A stretch of DNA of 64,000 nucleotides from Sipunculus nudus (lineage: Eukaryota; Annelida; Sipuncula; Golfingiida; Sipunculidae): positions 9,736,001 through 9,800,000 of the forward strand of contig CM049310.1 in NCBI GenBank assembly GCA_026874595.1, given 5' to 3'. Shown here piece after piece: positions 12,000 to 24,076 of the stretch (positions are counted from its first letter, which is position 1; each line of letters begins with the position of its first letter). The notes under the pieces were generated by a model. It was not told the origin of the DNA. It did not search any database and saw only the letters and a list, made by a program, of their open reading frames with translations. A program made the position numbers and the translations under genes.

Positions 12000-12630
12000 T
12001 TCTTACGCAGTTCTTTATCTTTGCATTACCTTGACTAATTGTATAGCAGATGTGCAAGACACAATACAGATGTAAAATTGTGTTAAGGATGGTTTAAACT
12101 TTATATAGACGTTGAAATATGGGAATATATGGGAATGTTAGGCCATTCTAACGGTGTTTCTGTGTATTTCCATGTACCATTTACTTTGCATCGGAGTAAA
12201 AAAAAAAGCATAGCTGCACTTAGGGGCCTAAGTATTTATTTACACTGCGCATGTAGAATAGAACAGAATGTAATAGAAATAGAAGAAGAACAAAAAGAAT
12301 TTGAATATGATTTAGAATTAGAATTAGAATAGAATAGAATATATAAATACAATAGATCCAGCTTATCCGATTCATTCCGATCTGATGTTTCGGCATGTAT
12401 TGTTCTGTTTGGACCTATAGATACCTGATATACACGTTGAAATACACTATTTGCGAAAAATTAATCTACTTAAAAACGCCTTTATCTTGACCTAATGCAT
12501 GTTTAACATCCATCTATTTTTATAACATTTGGATGTCATTATTTATGACCTGATTTTTTCTTTAATTTTGAAAACTGCATAAACAAAATCCTACTTCATT
12601 CTCTTTGTCGGGGGTAACAAACAACATAAT
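12000..12630. other. Downstream region of the SDR gene
   Basis: Probably 3' UTR and intergenic. It contains a short GAATA/TTAGAA-type microsatellite at about 12300-12345. No coding sequence is supported. Confidence 0.4.
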
Positions 12631-12714
12631 TATAAAATAAAATTGCAGGTTCACTATACAAGTGTTTATATTTTCTTCTGCAGTTAACAAGACAGCAATT
12701 CAATTTCTATGAAT

Positions 12715-12910
12715 ATTTCCAAGTTTCGCAGTTTTTTAGTGCTAAGGGCCTGGATAGTCCATTGGTAACAACTGGGGTCTATCCCATGGCGACCTTTGAC
12801 CAAATCACGGCGATGCTGAAGGGGTGGCCCGTCAGAGGTCGGTGGTTTTCTCCGAATCCTCCAGTTTCCCCCCACCTCCAGACAGTGACAATGGACGACC
12901 GTCAAATGGT
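12715..12910 (-). repeat. Dispersed repeat with GGAGAAAACCACCGACCTCTG motif region
   Basis: The minus strand reads CTGGAGG, later CGGAGAAAACCACCGACC, a string that recurs in dispersed repeats of many animals. Its composition is GC-richer than the flanks. No open frame of interest. Confidence 0.35.
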
Positions 12911-13133
12911 GAATTTAAGGAAGTTGGGCAGAGTGAAATAAAAGGGAAAGGGTGTAATTGAATCGTTGTTTATTCCTTGTAGTTTGTCGTGTATTATATG
13001 CTGTGTATTTAATTAACATTAAAAAAGTCGAAAATGGGGGTGCGTTTAAATGTAAGCATCAGTAGAGAACATAAACTTAAGCAATGCCTGTTTTTTTAAT
13101 TATTCAGTTTGTCAAAGGACCACACCACCCATC

Positions 13134-13137
<4 letters not shown>

Positions 13138-13209
<72 letters not shown>
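13138..13209. repeat. (TA)n microsatellite, about 72 bp
   Basis: Uninterrupted TA repeats. Long reading frames across it encode only Tyr-Ile repeats and are not genes. Confidence 0.95.
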
Positions 13210-13220
<11 letters not shown>

Positions 13221-13299
13221 TCAGAGTAAAGTACTGTAAACAAGACCTGTATTCGGTTATCAAAAAAGATGAGACAAGCAAATGGAATTAAAAAAATCA

Positions 13300-15750
13300 G
13301 ATTAGGTTCTCTCAAATATAGTAACAGGGTTCAGCGCCAGATGTTAGCGCTGGCGTCAAGGAAACAATTTCATTCACATGTTTTCTATTAGATTATAGAA
13401 AAAAAGAGAGAAGAGAGACTTGTGGAAATGTAAGCGTGGTTGCATTGATCATATATAGGGTGACTTCATCCTCGGAGCCAGGTTTCATATCATCAGGACG
13501 CTTTTAACGATTTTGTCCCAACAACCAAAAATTATTAACAATTGTCCGGTTTATTTAACTTGTCTGAATGATATACTAGTATCAAGAAAGATCTATGAAA
13601 CAAAGCTTGCTACAGAGGAATGAGCATTGTTTTTTAGGATTCTAACTTCGCTTGTTGACCATTTGACATCATTTTGATTTTTATGTTCCAATGAAAACTA
13701 TTTGTGTTAAAATCTCGGTGAAAAATGTGCTCAAAATTGGTTTTCTCCATAGTTCGCAGTTACCGTAACTTAACAACAGGGTTTTTCCAGGTCTAAAGTT
13801 TACAAACTGTGCCGTGCTCGCGGACGGTAAGACGGTCATTACTACAGATCAAATGGCTTTAAGTCTGTTAAACTATAAACGTGCCAATAAAATTAGCGGT
13901 GCAACTAAAGCATCTTGAATAAAATCGGGCCCTGAAATTAGAATTTTTCTTTCACGCAGAGATCAATTAATAGTGTTTGAGATGTATGGCTACATAGATA
14001 TCTTAAAAGATCAAATATTCGGTATCAAAATGCCAAAAGCGTAGGCCTACCCTCATTTGATTTTTCGTCACCTGAAAGACGAACGATTCAGGCCTTGGAA
14101 CAGACCAAGGGGCTTATCTACATACTGTTTCCGCTTTTCCTTTCTATTAGCCAAACTGTTTCTCTATGACCACTTGCCATGTATATATATTCTGAAAACT
14201 AAAATATTCTCTACAATAGTTTGTGAAAATTTTGGGATTTTCCAACTTGATTTTTTTATATTAAATTTTTTTTTTTAAACAGGAAAGGATCAAAAAAGAT
14301 TAAAAAAGTATTTTTTTTTTATATATTGTCGTGTATTTTTATATTAGCGTATTAAAGGGTTTGCTGTCACTGGTTGCTTAAAACCTGTACCACTTAAAGA
14401 ATTTTAATTTAAAATAAATGTTAAAATATCATATAAAAATGAACGCGGATTGCACGATTGTATATACCTTCAGAAAGAACTCTGTAGTTTCAAATGATAT
14501 ACATGTTATTGGATGAAATATGCATATTGCAGCATGTTAAACAACAAGCGAGGGGGTTTGCCAGGGATGCTACCTTGAAGGGGCCTGTTCCGATATCTGA
14601 TTTCATTAACTAAAGATAATCCCTTAAACCTTCTATAAAAAATAGACCGGAGCAGGGGCGGATCCAGGATTTTGGAAAGGTCACGCCCAGGAACAATGAA
14701 AGAACCTTGAAACCCCAAGAAAAGTTTTTTTTTCGGCTCGAAAGGGGGTGTGTGGGGGGGGGGGGATGTCAGCTGGTGACATGTAAACGTCCACACATAT
14801 AAGCAACCAGCCACCTTAGGTTACTGGATTTTCGGACAGCTTGTAATAAACAAGCTCATACATCCGTCACAGAGGTAAATCTCCTCAACAGGAATTACCT
14901 TGAGTTCATTAATACACCGCACTGTGTAAGAAATGAAAATTACCGCATGAATCCTTTTAAACATGCCTTAAGGAAAAATTGGTAATGAGCCTAAGCGTAT
15001 ATTGTTAGCTACGTGTATATAATTATCACATTATTACAATAATTATACCAATCATTATCATAGAACACGCATGTTTGATAAAAATTAATTACTTTTCCAT
15101 ATGTTTAAGAGATTATATATGATATTTATGTATACATAGATTTCCAGAATTATCTGTTTTTGGAGCCATCATGGAAATTTTATAAACAAACCAATGGCAA
15201 CATCAAGAAATATATCAACAGTCTTTGGCAAGCAGTTAAAACCATGATTATTATTGAATTGCATACGGAGTATATTTCTGTAAAGTGTGTGTATGTGTGT
15301 GTGTGGGGGGGGGGGGTCAGATTTATGGGAATAACACAACACCTGTGACACAACACAGCAGGGTGCTGCCCAAGCAAGACATGGCGAATCTGTTAACAGG
15401 GAAGACTGTATTCAATGACCTGTAGTGGGCTGGCCGAGCCTGACAATGCAATATGGTGTGGCCTCAAAAATACTTCAGTAATTGGCTCGGTTTCACTGCT
15501 TTTATCTTCAACTTTCAGAAATTATATGTGTGCATCAAATGAAAATCAAATCAACAGTGCTTACAGGACAAAAAAAAAAATGTGCCATTGTCAAAGTTGG
15601 GCAAAATGTAAGGTAGTAATTTCAAATTTACTTGCAAAGGGCGTTGTGCTGCTTTGTAAACGTCCACACATAAGCAACCAACCAGTTGAAAAAAAATTCT
15701 GACCTAAATTATGGTATAAAATATAATCTAGATTAAATATAGCTATTTGT
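13300..15750. other. Intergenic DNA, no gene seen
   Basis: AT-rich with repeat pieces: a CAGGGGCGGATCCAGGA-type element edge at about 14654-14766 ending in a G-run, another G-run at 15305-15316, and at about 15530-15660 a fragment matching the repeat module at 35130-35220. Confidence 0.55.
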
Positions 15751-15756
15751 TATGGG

Positions 15757-18700
15757 AACAAGTGACCCATGGGTCATGACGCTCAGCTGACTGGGAAGAG
15801 ATTCGCAAAAGGAAATTTTATCATCAGAATGGTAGTATATACCCATTCAACTGAAGCATCAAACAGACTAACCGACAGGCCAAGATTAAGTCTGTATTTA
15901 TATATCTCAAAAATAGAGAAAAAAATGTGTAAACTTTAAAAACTAGAAATCGGGTAGCCGACAAGTGACTACGTGTATCCGCCAAAATCAGAGTGGAACG
16001 GGTGAAGTGAGGCATGGATTGAGTGGCAAGGGGAAATAAGAGTGAGGTATGTTGCATATTAGCATGGATGTCTGCAGCCTAAATGTGTATGTAGGTTGTG
16101 CCACCTACCACAAATCCAGAAAGCTGTCCAAGTTGTATACATATGCAAAATTTTAGGCATAAAAGTCAAACCATTTCATGTATATGAGTGATTTCAGCCC
16201 ACGTCAACAAACAGACAGATGCTGTGCAAAAATGGTTGCAGGTGGCCCCTCCAGTTTTGTGTATGATAAAGACCTATGGGAGATCTAAACACATGCACAA
16301 TTTTGGCCTAATCGGTCAAATGGTTCTTGAGATATGAGCTTGGATGTGTGCAGCATTATCTAGAATGTAGGTGGCGCCACCTGTCATAAAATCAAGGAAG
16401 CTGTCCAGGATGTATAAACCTGCAAAATTTTAGGCAGTTATGTCAAACCACTACATCGAAATGAGTGATTTTAAGCCACGCCAGACAAACAGACAGACGC
16501 TGTGCAAAATGTGCAAAAATGGTTGCAGGTGGCCCCTCCAGTTTTGTGTATAATGAAGATTTATGTGAGATCTATACACATGCAAAATTTTGGCCCAATC
16601 GTTCAAACGGTTCCCGAGATATGAGCTTGGATGTCTGCAGCATAAACTAGAATGTAGGTGGTGCCACCTGTCATAAAATTAAGAAAGCTATCCAGGATGT
16701 ATAAAACTGCAAAATTTTAGGCAGTTATGTCAAACCACTGCCGAGATATGAGTGATTTTAACCCAAGGCAGATTAACAGATGGACACTGTGCAAACATGG
16801 TTACAGGTGGCGCCACCATTTTTTGTGTATGTTATAGAGCTATATCAAAGGGCTACATTTGTATTAATTTTTTTCCTGATCGGTCAAACGGTTCCCGAGT
16901 TATGAGCTTGGATGTGATCAGCGTGAACATGAATGTAGGTGGCACCACCTGTCATAAAATCAAGAAAGCTATCCAGGATGTACATGCATGACGAATTTCA
17001 GGTGAATTAGTCAATTCACTGCAGAGATACGAGTGATTTTAACACAAGGCAGATGAACAGATGGACACTGTGCAAACATGGTTACAGGTGGCGCCACCAT
17101 TTTTTGTGTATGTTACATAGCTATATCCAAGGAATACATTTGTATAAATTTATTTCCTGATCGGTCAAACGGTTACTGAGATATGAGCTTGGATGTGATC
17201 AGCGTGAACGTGAATGTAGGTGGCGCCACCTGTCTTAAAATCAAGAAAGCTATCCAGGATGTATACGCATGACGAATTTCAGGTGAATTAGTCAATTCAC
17301 GGCAGAGATATGAGTGATTTTAACCCAAGGTCAGAGGTCAACGCAACTTGGTTAGGCACCAGTTCACATGTGACCTGATAATTGGTGTAAGTTTTGGAAA
17401 AATTGGTCCATTAGTCTCAGAGGAGCTCTCTGGAAACGAACGTGGCGGCGGCGGAGGAACCCGGTCAAAAACATAGTATCTGCAAAACTCCGTTTTGGCG
17501 GATACAATAATACAGGTGGCGCACCCAGTCTGCAGAAACTGATGAAACACTCCATGATCAATATCCATGCAAACAATTATGGTGATCTCTGCATTAGCTG
17601 TTCAGATACTTCAGCTTTTTTATCAAATTTTCCATTATTCTGAGCTGTACTTTGGAGTGCCATAGCTCAAAGGATATGGGTAACAGAGACCTAATTTCAG
17701 GTTTCCCTGGATACTTATCATGGGTCTCCCCGTGTGTCAAGAATGAAGATTCTAGGTCCAGTCGTTACAATTTGTACCCTGTTGACAGATAACTACATCC
17801 TTTAAGGTCTCAAAAATAGAGAAAAAAAATGTGAACATTTGAAAAAATACTGGGGGGTTATTGGGAGCCCCCCACAGCTCAAAGGATATGGTTAACAGAG
17901 ACCTTATTTCAGGTTTCCATGGAGACTTTTCATGGACCTCTCAGTGTGTCAAGAATGAAGATTCTAGGTCCCGTCTTTATGATATGTGCCCTGTTAACAG
18001 CCGTTCACTTTTTAAAGGTCTCAAAAATAAACAAAACAATTCGTAAAAATTGAAAAATATAGGTGGCGCCACCAGTCTGCAAAAACTGATGAAACATCTC
18101 ATGATTAATACGTATGCCAAAAATCATGACCATCAGTGATGTAGTAAATAGGATATTGAAGTTTTTGTATGACATTTTTTACTTTTCTGGGGGGTATGTG
18201 GGGCCCCATAGCTCGAAGGATATGGGTAACAGAGACCTAATTTCTGGTTTCCATGGAGAATTTTCATAGTTCTCTCAATGTGTCGAGAATGAAGATTCTA
18301 GGTCCAGTCGTTACAATTTGTGTTACGTTAACAGATGACAGCATCCTTAAAGGTCTCAAAATTAGAGGAAAAAAATCGTAAAAAATATAACAATACAGGT
18401 GGCGCCACCAGTCTGCAGGAACTGATGGAACATATTTAATGATCCATATGTATGCAAAAAATTATGACCATCAGTGATGTAGTTATTGAGATATTGAAGT
18501 TTTTGTATGAAATTTTTTACTATTCTGGGGGGTACTTTCGGGCCCCATAGCTCGGATATGGGTAACAGAGACCTAATTTCTCGTTTTCAAGGAGATTTTT
18601 CATGGACCTCTCAGAATCCCAAGTTACACGGTTCTAGGTCCAGCGGTTACGATTTGTACCTTGTTAACAAATGTTCACATTTTTTAAGGTCTCAAAAATA

Positions 18701-19095
18701 GAGAAAAAAATTCGTAAAAAATCGAAAAATACAGTTGGCGCCACCAGTCTATAGGAAGTGATGGAACATCACATGATCAATATGTATGCCAAAAATCATG
18801 ACCATCAGTCAAGTAGTTAATGAGATATTGAAGTTTTTGTATGAAATTTTTTACTTCCCTGGGGGGGGGGGGGGGGTACTTTGGGGCCCCATAGCTTGAA
18901 GGATATGGGCAACATAGACCTAATTTCTGGTTTCCAAGGAGATTTCTCATGGACCTCTCAGAATCCCAAGTTACAAGGTTCTAAGTCCAGAGGTTACGAT
19001 TTGTGCCTGGTTAACAGACGGACAGACGGACAGACAGACAGACAAAGAGTGATCACTATAGCTCAGATGACTTTCAGTCAGCTGAGCTAAAAAAA
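15757..19095 (+). mobile_element. Modular dispersed element, copy 1 (3.3 kb)
   Basis: Head AACAAGTGACCCATGGGTCA contains the perfect palindrome TGACCCATGGGTCA and is followed by GCTCAGCTGACT. The tail, after (GACG/GACA)n, is CTATAGCTCAGATGACT and AGTCAGCTGAGC plus A's, so GCTCAGCTGACT is inverted at the two ends. The interior is tandem modules: units of about 282 bp with two GGTGGCGCCACC palindromes each (16095-17340), then units of about 335 bp (17680-19000) holding TATGGGTAACAGAGACCTAA. No protein-coding capacity is seen. Confidence 0.75.
16371..17340 (+). repeat. Tandem units of about 282 bp with paired GGTGGCGCCACC palindromes
   Basis: Palindromes or one-base variants at about 16371, 16656, 16806, 16937, 17088 and 17218. 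Equivalent positions are 281-285 bp apart. Each unit is a dimer: one palindrome is followed by TGTCATAAAATCAAG, the other by ATTTTTTGTGTATG. Confidence 0.8.
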
Positions 19096-19244
19096 CGACC
19101 ATTAACAGTTACCATGTTAAGAGAGGAAATAACTCTCCGACTGTTCTGACAAGGTACATTGTTCTTGCCTATAACACCTACAAATAACGCATTTTTCTTG
19201 CATGTATATAGGAATATATTAGCCCTCAAGTGTAACAACAGTCT

Positions 19245-19685
19245 TAAACAGAAAAAAAAGTGAAGTGTTTGCTTTATTTCTCAAAGGAACAAAGTCGCAG
19301 TGACCTAGGGGGTTGGGTAGGGGTGGGTTATCATTCCTCACAAGTATTTCACTTTACCCCGATTCCCAGGGTCTAACAATTATTGCAATTTTAAATAGCT
19401 CAAACAGGTCACACTGACATAATTATTATTTTCAAACTTTATTTTATGGAAAAATTGAAGTTTTTGCTTAATTTCTCAAAGCAAAGAAATCACAGCGACC
19501 TAACAGAGGGTAGGGCGGGGGGGGGGGGGGGGGGGGGTGTGGGGGGGTGGTGGTCGTGGTGGTTATCATTCCGAATATTTCACCTGACCCAATACATGTG
19601 TGGCAGAACAATTATGGCGTTTATAACCAGCTCATTCAAAAGTAATGCTGACATAATTATAATTTTCAAACTTTATTTTTCAGAA
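19245..19685 (+). repeat. Two diverged tandem copies of about 200 bp
   Basis: About 19258-19445 and 19456-19680 share ATTTCTCAAAG, GGTTATCATTCC and, at the end, TTTTCAAACTTTATTTT. The second copy carries a long G-run (19517-19537). Confidence 0.65.
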
Positions 19686-20393
19686 TTTACAATTGCTTAC
19701 ATTTGCAGTTACACCAACATAATCAACCTCTTTCATCACTTTTTATTCTAGACTAATTGTTTTAACGAATAACAACATAAATGTTTGGCAGAATATTTGC
19801 AATGGAACACATGAAGTACAAATAACACATCCAATTCTGTATGTGTGCATTTTTTTGTCAGGTGAATGGGTTAATATCATACTGGCATAATCTGCGTAAG
19901 AGCAATCATTGAGTCTTTTTGTCTATTCACTACTAACTAATGTGTGTGTTAGTTGACAAGCTAATTATGCAAGATATCGATTATTGAGCTAGTGCAAAAA
20001 TGCTGTTTAAACAGTGGTTTATATGGTGAGGCTATGTAAAGATTAATATTGCTTTGATCACCAAATCTAAACTCCATAAGATATCAATTATTGTAACAGA
20101 GCATGAAATGTTGTTCAACAGTGGTTTACAAGTTGATACAATGTAAACATTTATATTATTTCTATTACAAAAATTAATATAAATTCATAAGATTATAGAA
20201 TCAAGTGGTGGTTAAGGTATAAAATATTTCCACGTGTCTATATTAACCCGTTTGACATGTTTGTGTTTTCACACGATCCACTGCAGCTACATCACTGTGC
20301 TGCTATGATCATTCTTTTTTCTCTTTCCAGCTACTGTGAGCTTCAAATATTATAAAATGTTCTTTGTAAACAGTTTGAAAAAACATTAAACAA

Positions 20394-23300
20394 TTACTCT
20401 TGAACTATCTGACTGGCCTGTAATAATACTTGTGCTACATCAATATCTTCAATTTCTTGTACCCTGCCACCCCCTCGTTGTGTCAACCTCTCTGCATCAA
20501 TCCCTGCATCAATAGTTGTACTTTCAATCACTTGCAACTGAGCCCCATCATTACCAGAATGGGTTTCCTGCAGATATACCAACGTAGTTTGGTCACCCTG
20601 ATCATTCTGCTGAGTCTCTGCCTGGCCTTCAGGAAGAAGTTGAGTGTTTGAATATCCCTGTTGTGATGCAGTAGCCAGGTGAGGTGTACTGTTGTGGATC
20701 TGTTCATTGCCAGCCATTATCTGTGCTTGTGTGAAAGCCACAGATGGTGTAGATCCCACTTCTGACACCACCTGTATTTGTCTGCCATCTGGCATCAGCA
20801 GACAGGTTGCAGCACTATCACTGGGGTTGTTAACCTCATTGCTGCTTGTAACACTGTTCAGTGTTTGTTCCATGCTGGCAACAGTATTTAGGTTATGTGA
20901 GTGTTGGTTTGTGGTGGTGGTTTCTTGTGCAGTAGACTGACTCTGGTTTTCAGGATTGACAACAGGCACAATGATGTATCCTTCCTCCCCTGCACTTGTT
21001 GGATTCTGAAAAGCTATTGGCACAGACTGCCCTGTGGCAGACTGAATATCTCCAATGATAGAAATGGTGGCATCTTGGTCTGGCTCAAGTAAACCTTGGC
21101 TGGTCAGACTTTGTAAAGCATCAGTGACCTGCTTAGACAGCAAATTAGGGTCATCTCCTTGGATGACAAATGTTTGCCCAGTACCTTCCTGGTCATCAGA
21201 CTGACCAGAGGTTGTCAAAATAAAAGTGGTCTCTCTCACTTCTGACCCACTGGCACCACCTGAAGGTTTAGAATATGTATGTGGGGCATCCGCATGCATG
21301 TCACCATACACTATACACTTGTTGATAAAGTCCTCAGTATCAACCTTCCATTGCTGAATGTCTTGGTGCCTGCGTTCAAAATGCTTCCTCAGAGTATTAG
21401 GATGACGACTCTCAATTTTGCAGAATGGACACTTGTGGATGTAGCCCTCGTGGTACATTTTTATATGTTTTTTGACCTCATGGTTCATAACAAACTTCTT
21501 GTCACAGAACATGCATGCAAATCGCTCCCCATATTTGTGCCACACCAGGTGACGATTCAGCTGCTCCTTAACCTTGAAGCTTTTGTTGCATAGTGGGCAG
21601 CCGAACTGTCTTTTGTCACTGTGAGTGAGCATGTGTTTCAACATGTTGCCTTTCTGTTTGAAAGTTCTGCCGCACTTATCACACTTGTGTCCTTCATAGT
21701 TCTGATCATGCATGTGCTTCATGTGAACATACAGTGAATGTACTGTGCGAAGCTTTTTTCCACACACTTGGCATTCATGCCTTGGGGTTTCACTATGGGA
21801 ATCCATGTGTACTCTCAGAGCAGTTTTTAAATGGAATTTCTTTCCACATATCTCACATATTTCCCTCTTATCGCCATGTGTTAACATGTGTTTATTCAAG
21901 TTACTAACTGACACAAAGGAACAGCCACATGTGTGACAAACCACAGGTTCTCGCTTCGTTGTGATAAACTTGTGCTTGTTGAATTTGCGGGTTTTTACAC
22001 GGATCTCATTCCCCTTCTCGTCAATGCATGTGTGGGTCAAGCTGTTTGTACCAGGTTTAAAGGTCTTCTTGCATTTGGTACATTTTGTGAAGGCAGGATC
22101 ATGAATTTTCTTATGGCGAGCAAGGTAAGTAGGTGAGCAGTATTTTTTCAAACAAATGTCACACTTTACAGGTTGGCCATCCCAAAATGTACATTTATGG
22201 TTTGTAAATGCGTTCTTCCTCATGAAACTCTTCTTACACTTTTCACACTGGTAAGGGTGAGTGTGAGTTCTGTAATGTTGAGTGAACTCATCAGGATTAA
22301 AAAATTCCATCTTACAGACAGAGCACTGGATATTCCCAGACTTTTCTACTGTGACACTAGCCAAGCACTTAACCATGTGTTTTTGCAACTCCTCTTTACG
22401 ACATAAAACTTTGCTGCATATTGAGCAGGTGTGCTGGCCTGTGTGTATACCAAGATGACGTACTAAGTATATTTCCTTGATAAATCCACGGCCACAGTAT
22501 TCACAATAACAAGAAATCATTGTTTCTGCATCTTCAGTTCTGCCACAGATATGTTTTTTCATTGCTGCTTCCGAAGCAAAATTGATCTCACATTCATCAC
22601 ACTTGAAAGGCACTCCATGAATTTTTATATGCTTTTCATAAGTTTTCAATTTAGAGAAAACCTTTTTACATTCCTTGCATGGATAATACTTTTTCTCTCC
22701 ATCATTTCCATCAAGCCCTGCTGGGTTGCAGTCGATCATGTGACTCAACAGGGACTCCTTTCTGCAGAATGTCTTCTCACATGTTGAGCAAGTAAAGTCA
22801 CCAGTGTGTGTTGACATATGTCTGTACAGATATTTCTTGTTCTCAAATTCAAGGCCACAAAACTCACAGTAGAACACACTGGGACTTTCCCCATCATCAG
22901 TTACTCTGACCTGTGGGCATCCGTGTGACTTCAAGGATTTTGCATTTGGGAACTCTTTTTGGCAAAGATGACATTTGCGAGCGAGAGTATGGCTGTTGAC
23001 ATGAAGGGAAAATCTATGACTTGTTTCAATAACCTTTTCACAAATTTTGCATTTAAAACCAGACACCTCTGTGGAGCAGATATGATTCTCAAATGCATTC
23101 ATTGTTGGAAACTGGACATTGCACTCGTCACATTTTGCATGTACTTTGAGATGGTTTAACATGTAGTGTTTGCCTTTAAAGGTTTGCTTACATTTTGGAC
23201 ATGGAAATTCCTTTGGCTGCTTGAGAAGAGATGGAGGTCTGCCCCGTCGTTTCTTCTTTGGAGGCGAATACTCCTCATCAGTGCCTGAAACTTCTGATGC

Positions 23301-24076
23301 AATGTCATCTGGCTCTGCTGAAGTGACTTTAGGGACATTGTTCTTGGCTTCCTTTGCAGCCTTGACTGGTGACTTGGCCAGGCACACATGGCGTATAAGA
23401 GTAGCTCTCCTCTTAAATGTATGGCCACATTTTGGACAATAATTTTCAGATTTAGATGGAACTATCATCACATCTTCACGCCCTCCCTTTACATCCTTTT
23501 TATCTTCTGTAGTTGGTGGTGCATCATTCTTTGTAATGTGTTTTCTCGGTCTACCAACTTTCCGTTTAGGTGGTGGTTTTGGTACCTCTAACTCGGGCTT
23601 AACTGGGGTAGTTTTCTCCTCTATTACTGAGTTCTCAGTGTTTGTACTCTCAGGGTTCTCTTCCTCTGCTGCTTCATCAGGCATTGTCAGAAATTCTGCA
23701 GAGTCACTTTCAGTGTGTAGACGCTGCTGAAGCAGAATCTCTGCTTTACTTTTTCGTCCTCTCCACCTTTTCTTCCACTGGTGGCATTCTGCTGATAAAT
23801 GCTCCCTTACATGAACTGCTAAATCACGTGATGATTCAAAAACAGCAGTGCATCGTAGACACTTGTGTGTGTCACCGTCATTATAATTTACACGCTCATT
23901 GCGTGTTACTGGCTCAGGTGGTGATGATGGACTCTCCCCTAATTCTTCACTGTCTTTATGGGAACTAAAACGGTGTTGCTCTAGCAGATAATTTGTGACA
24001 AATACAGCTGAGCAGTCATTACAAGGGAACTCTTTGTTCTTTGATTTGGGCAATCCTTCAGATTTTATGTAGTCAC
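20394..24076 (-). CDS. PRDM15-like: PRDM15-like gene last exon: 24 zinc fingers, AT-hooks, Q-rich tail
   Basis: The acceptor is TTTGTTGCAG just above 24076, and TAA is at 20396-20394. It encodes residues 246-1472. Fingers 1-2 are C2H2 and finger 3 is C2HC. Fingers 4-17 alternate C2H2 and C2HC (His-x1-Cys or His-x3-Cys). Fingers 18-24 are classical C2H2, including VCHTCGCSF and CEICGKKF. AT-hook cores (GRP) lie at about 23558-23541 and 23246-23232, before finger 3 and finger 4. The last 320 residues lack fingers and are rich in Gln, Ser and Thr, as in transactivation tails. The linkers are not the TGEKP type of KRAB fingers. Confidence 0.95.

Noticed and set aside
20430-23968. Several plus-strand frames of 60-108 codons
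   Set aside because: Antisense shadows of the zinc-finger exon.
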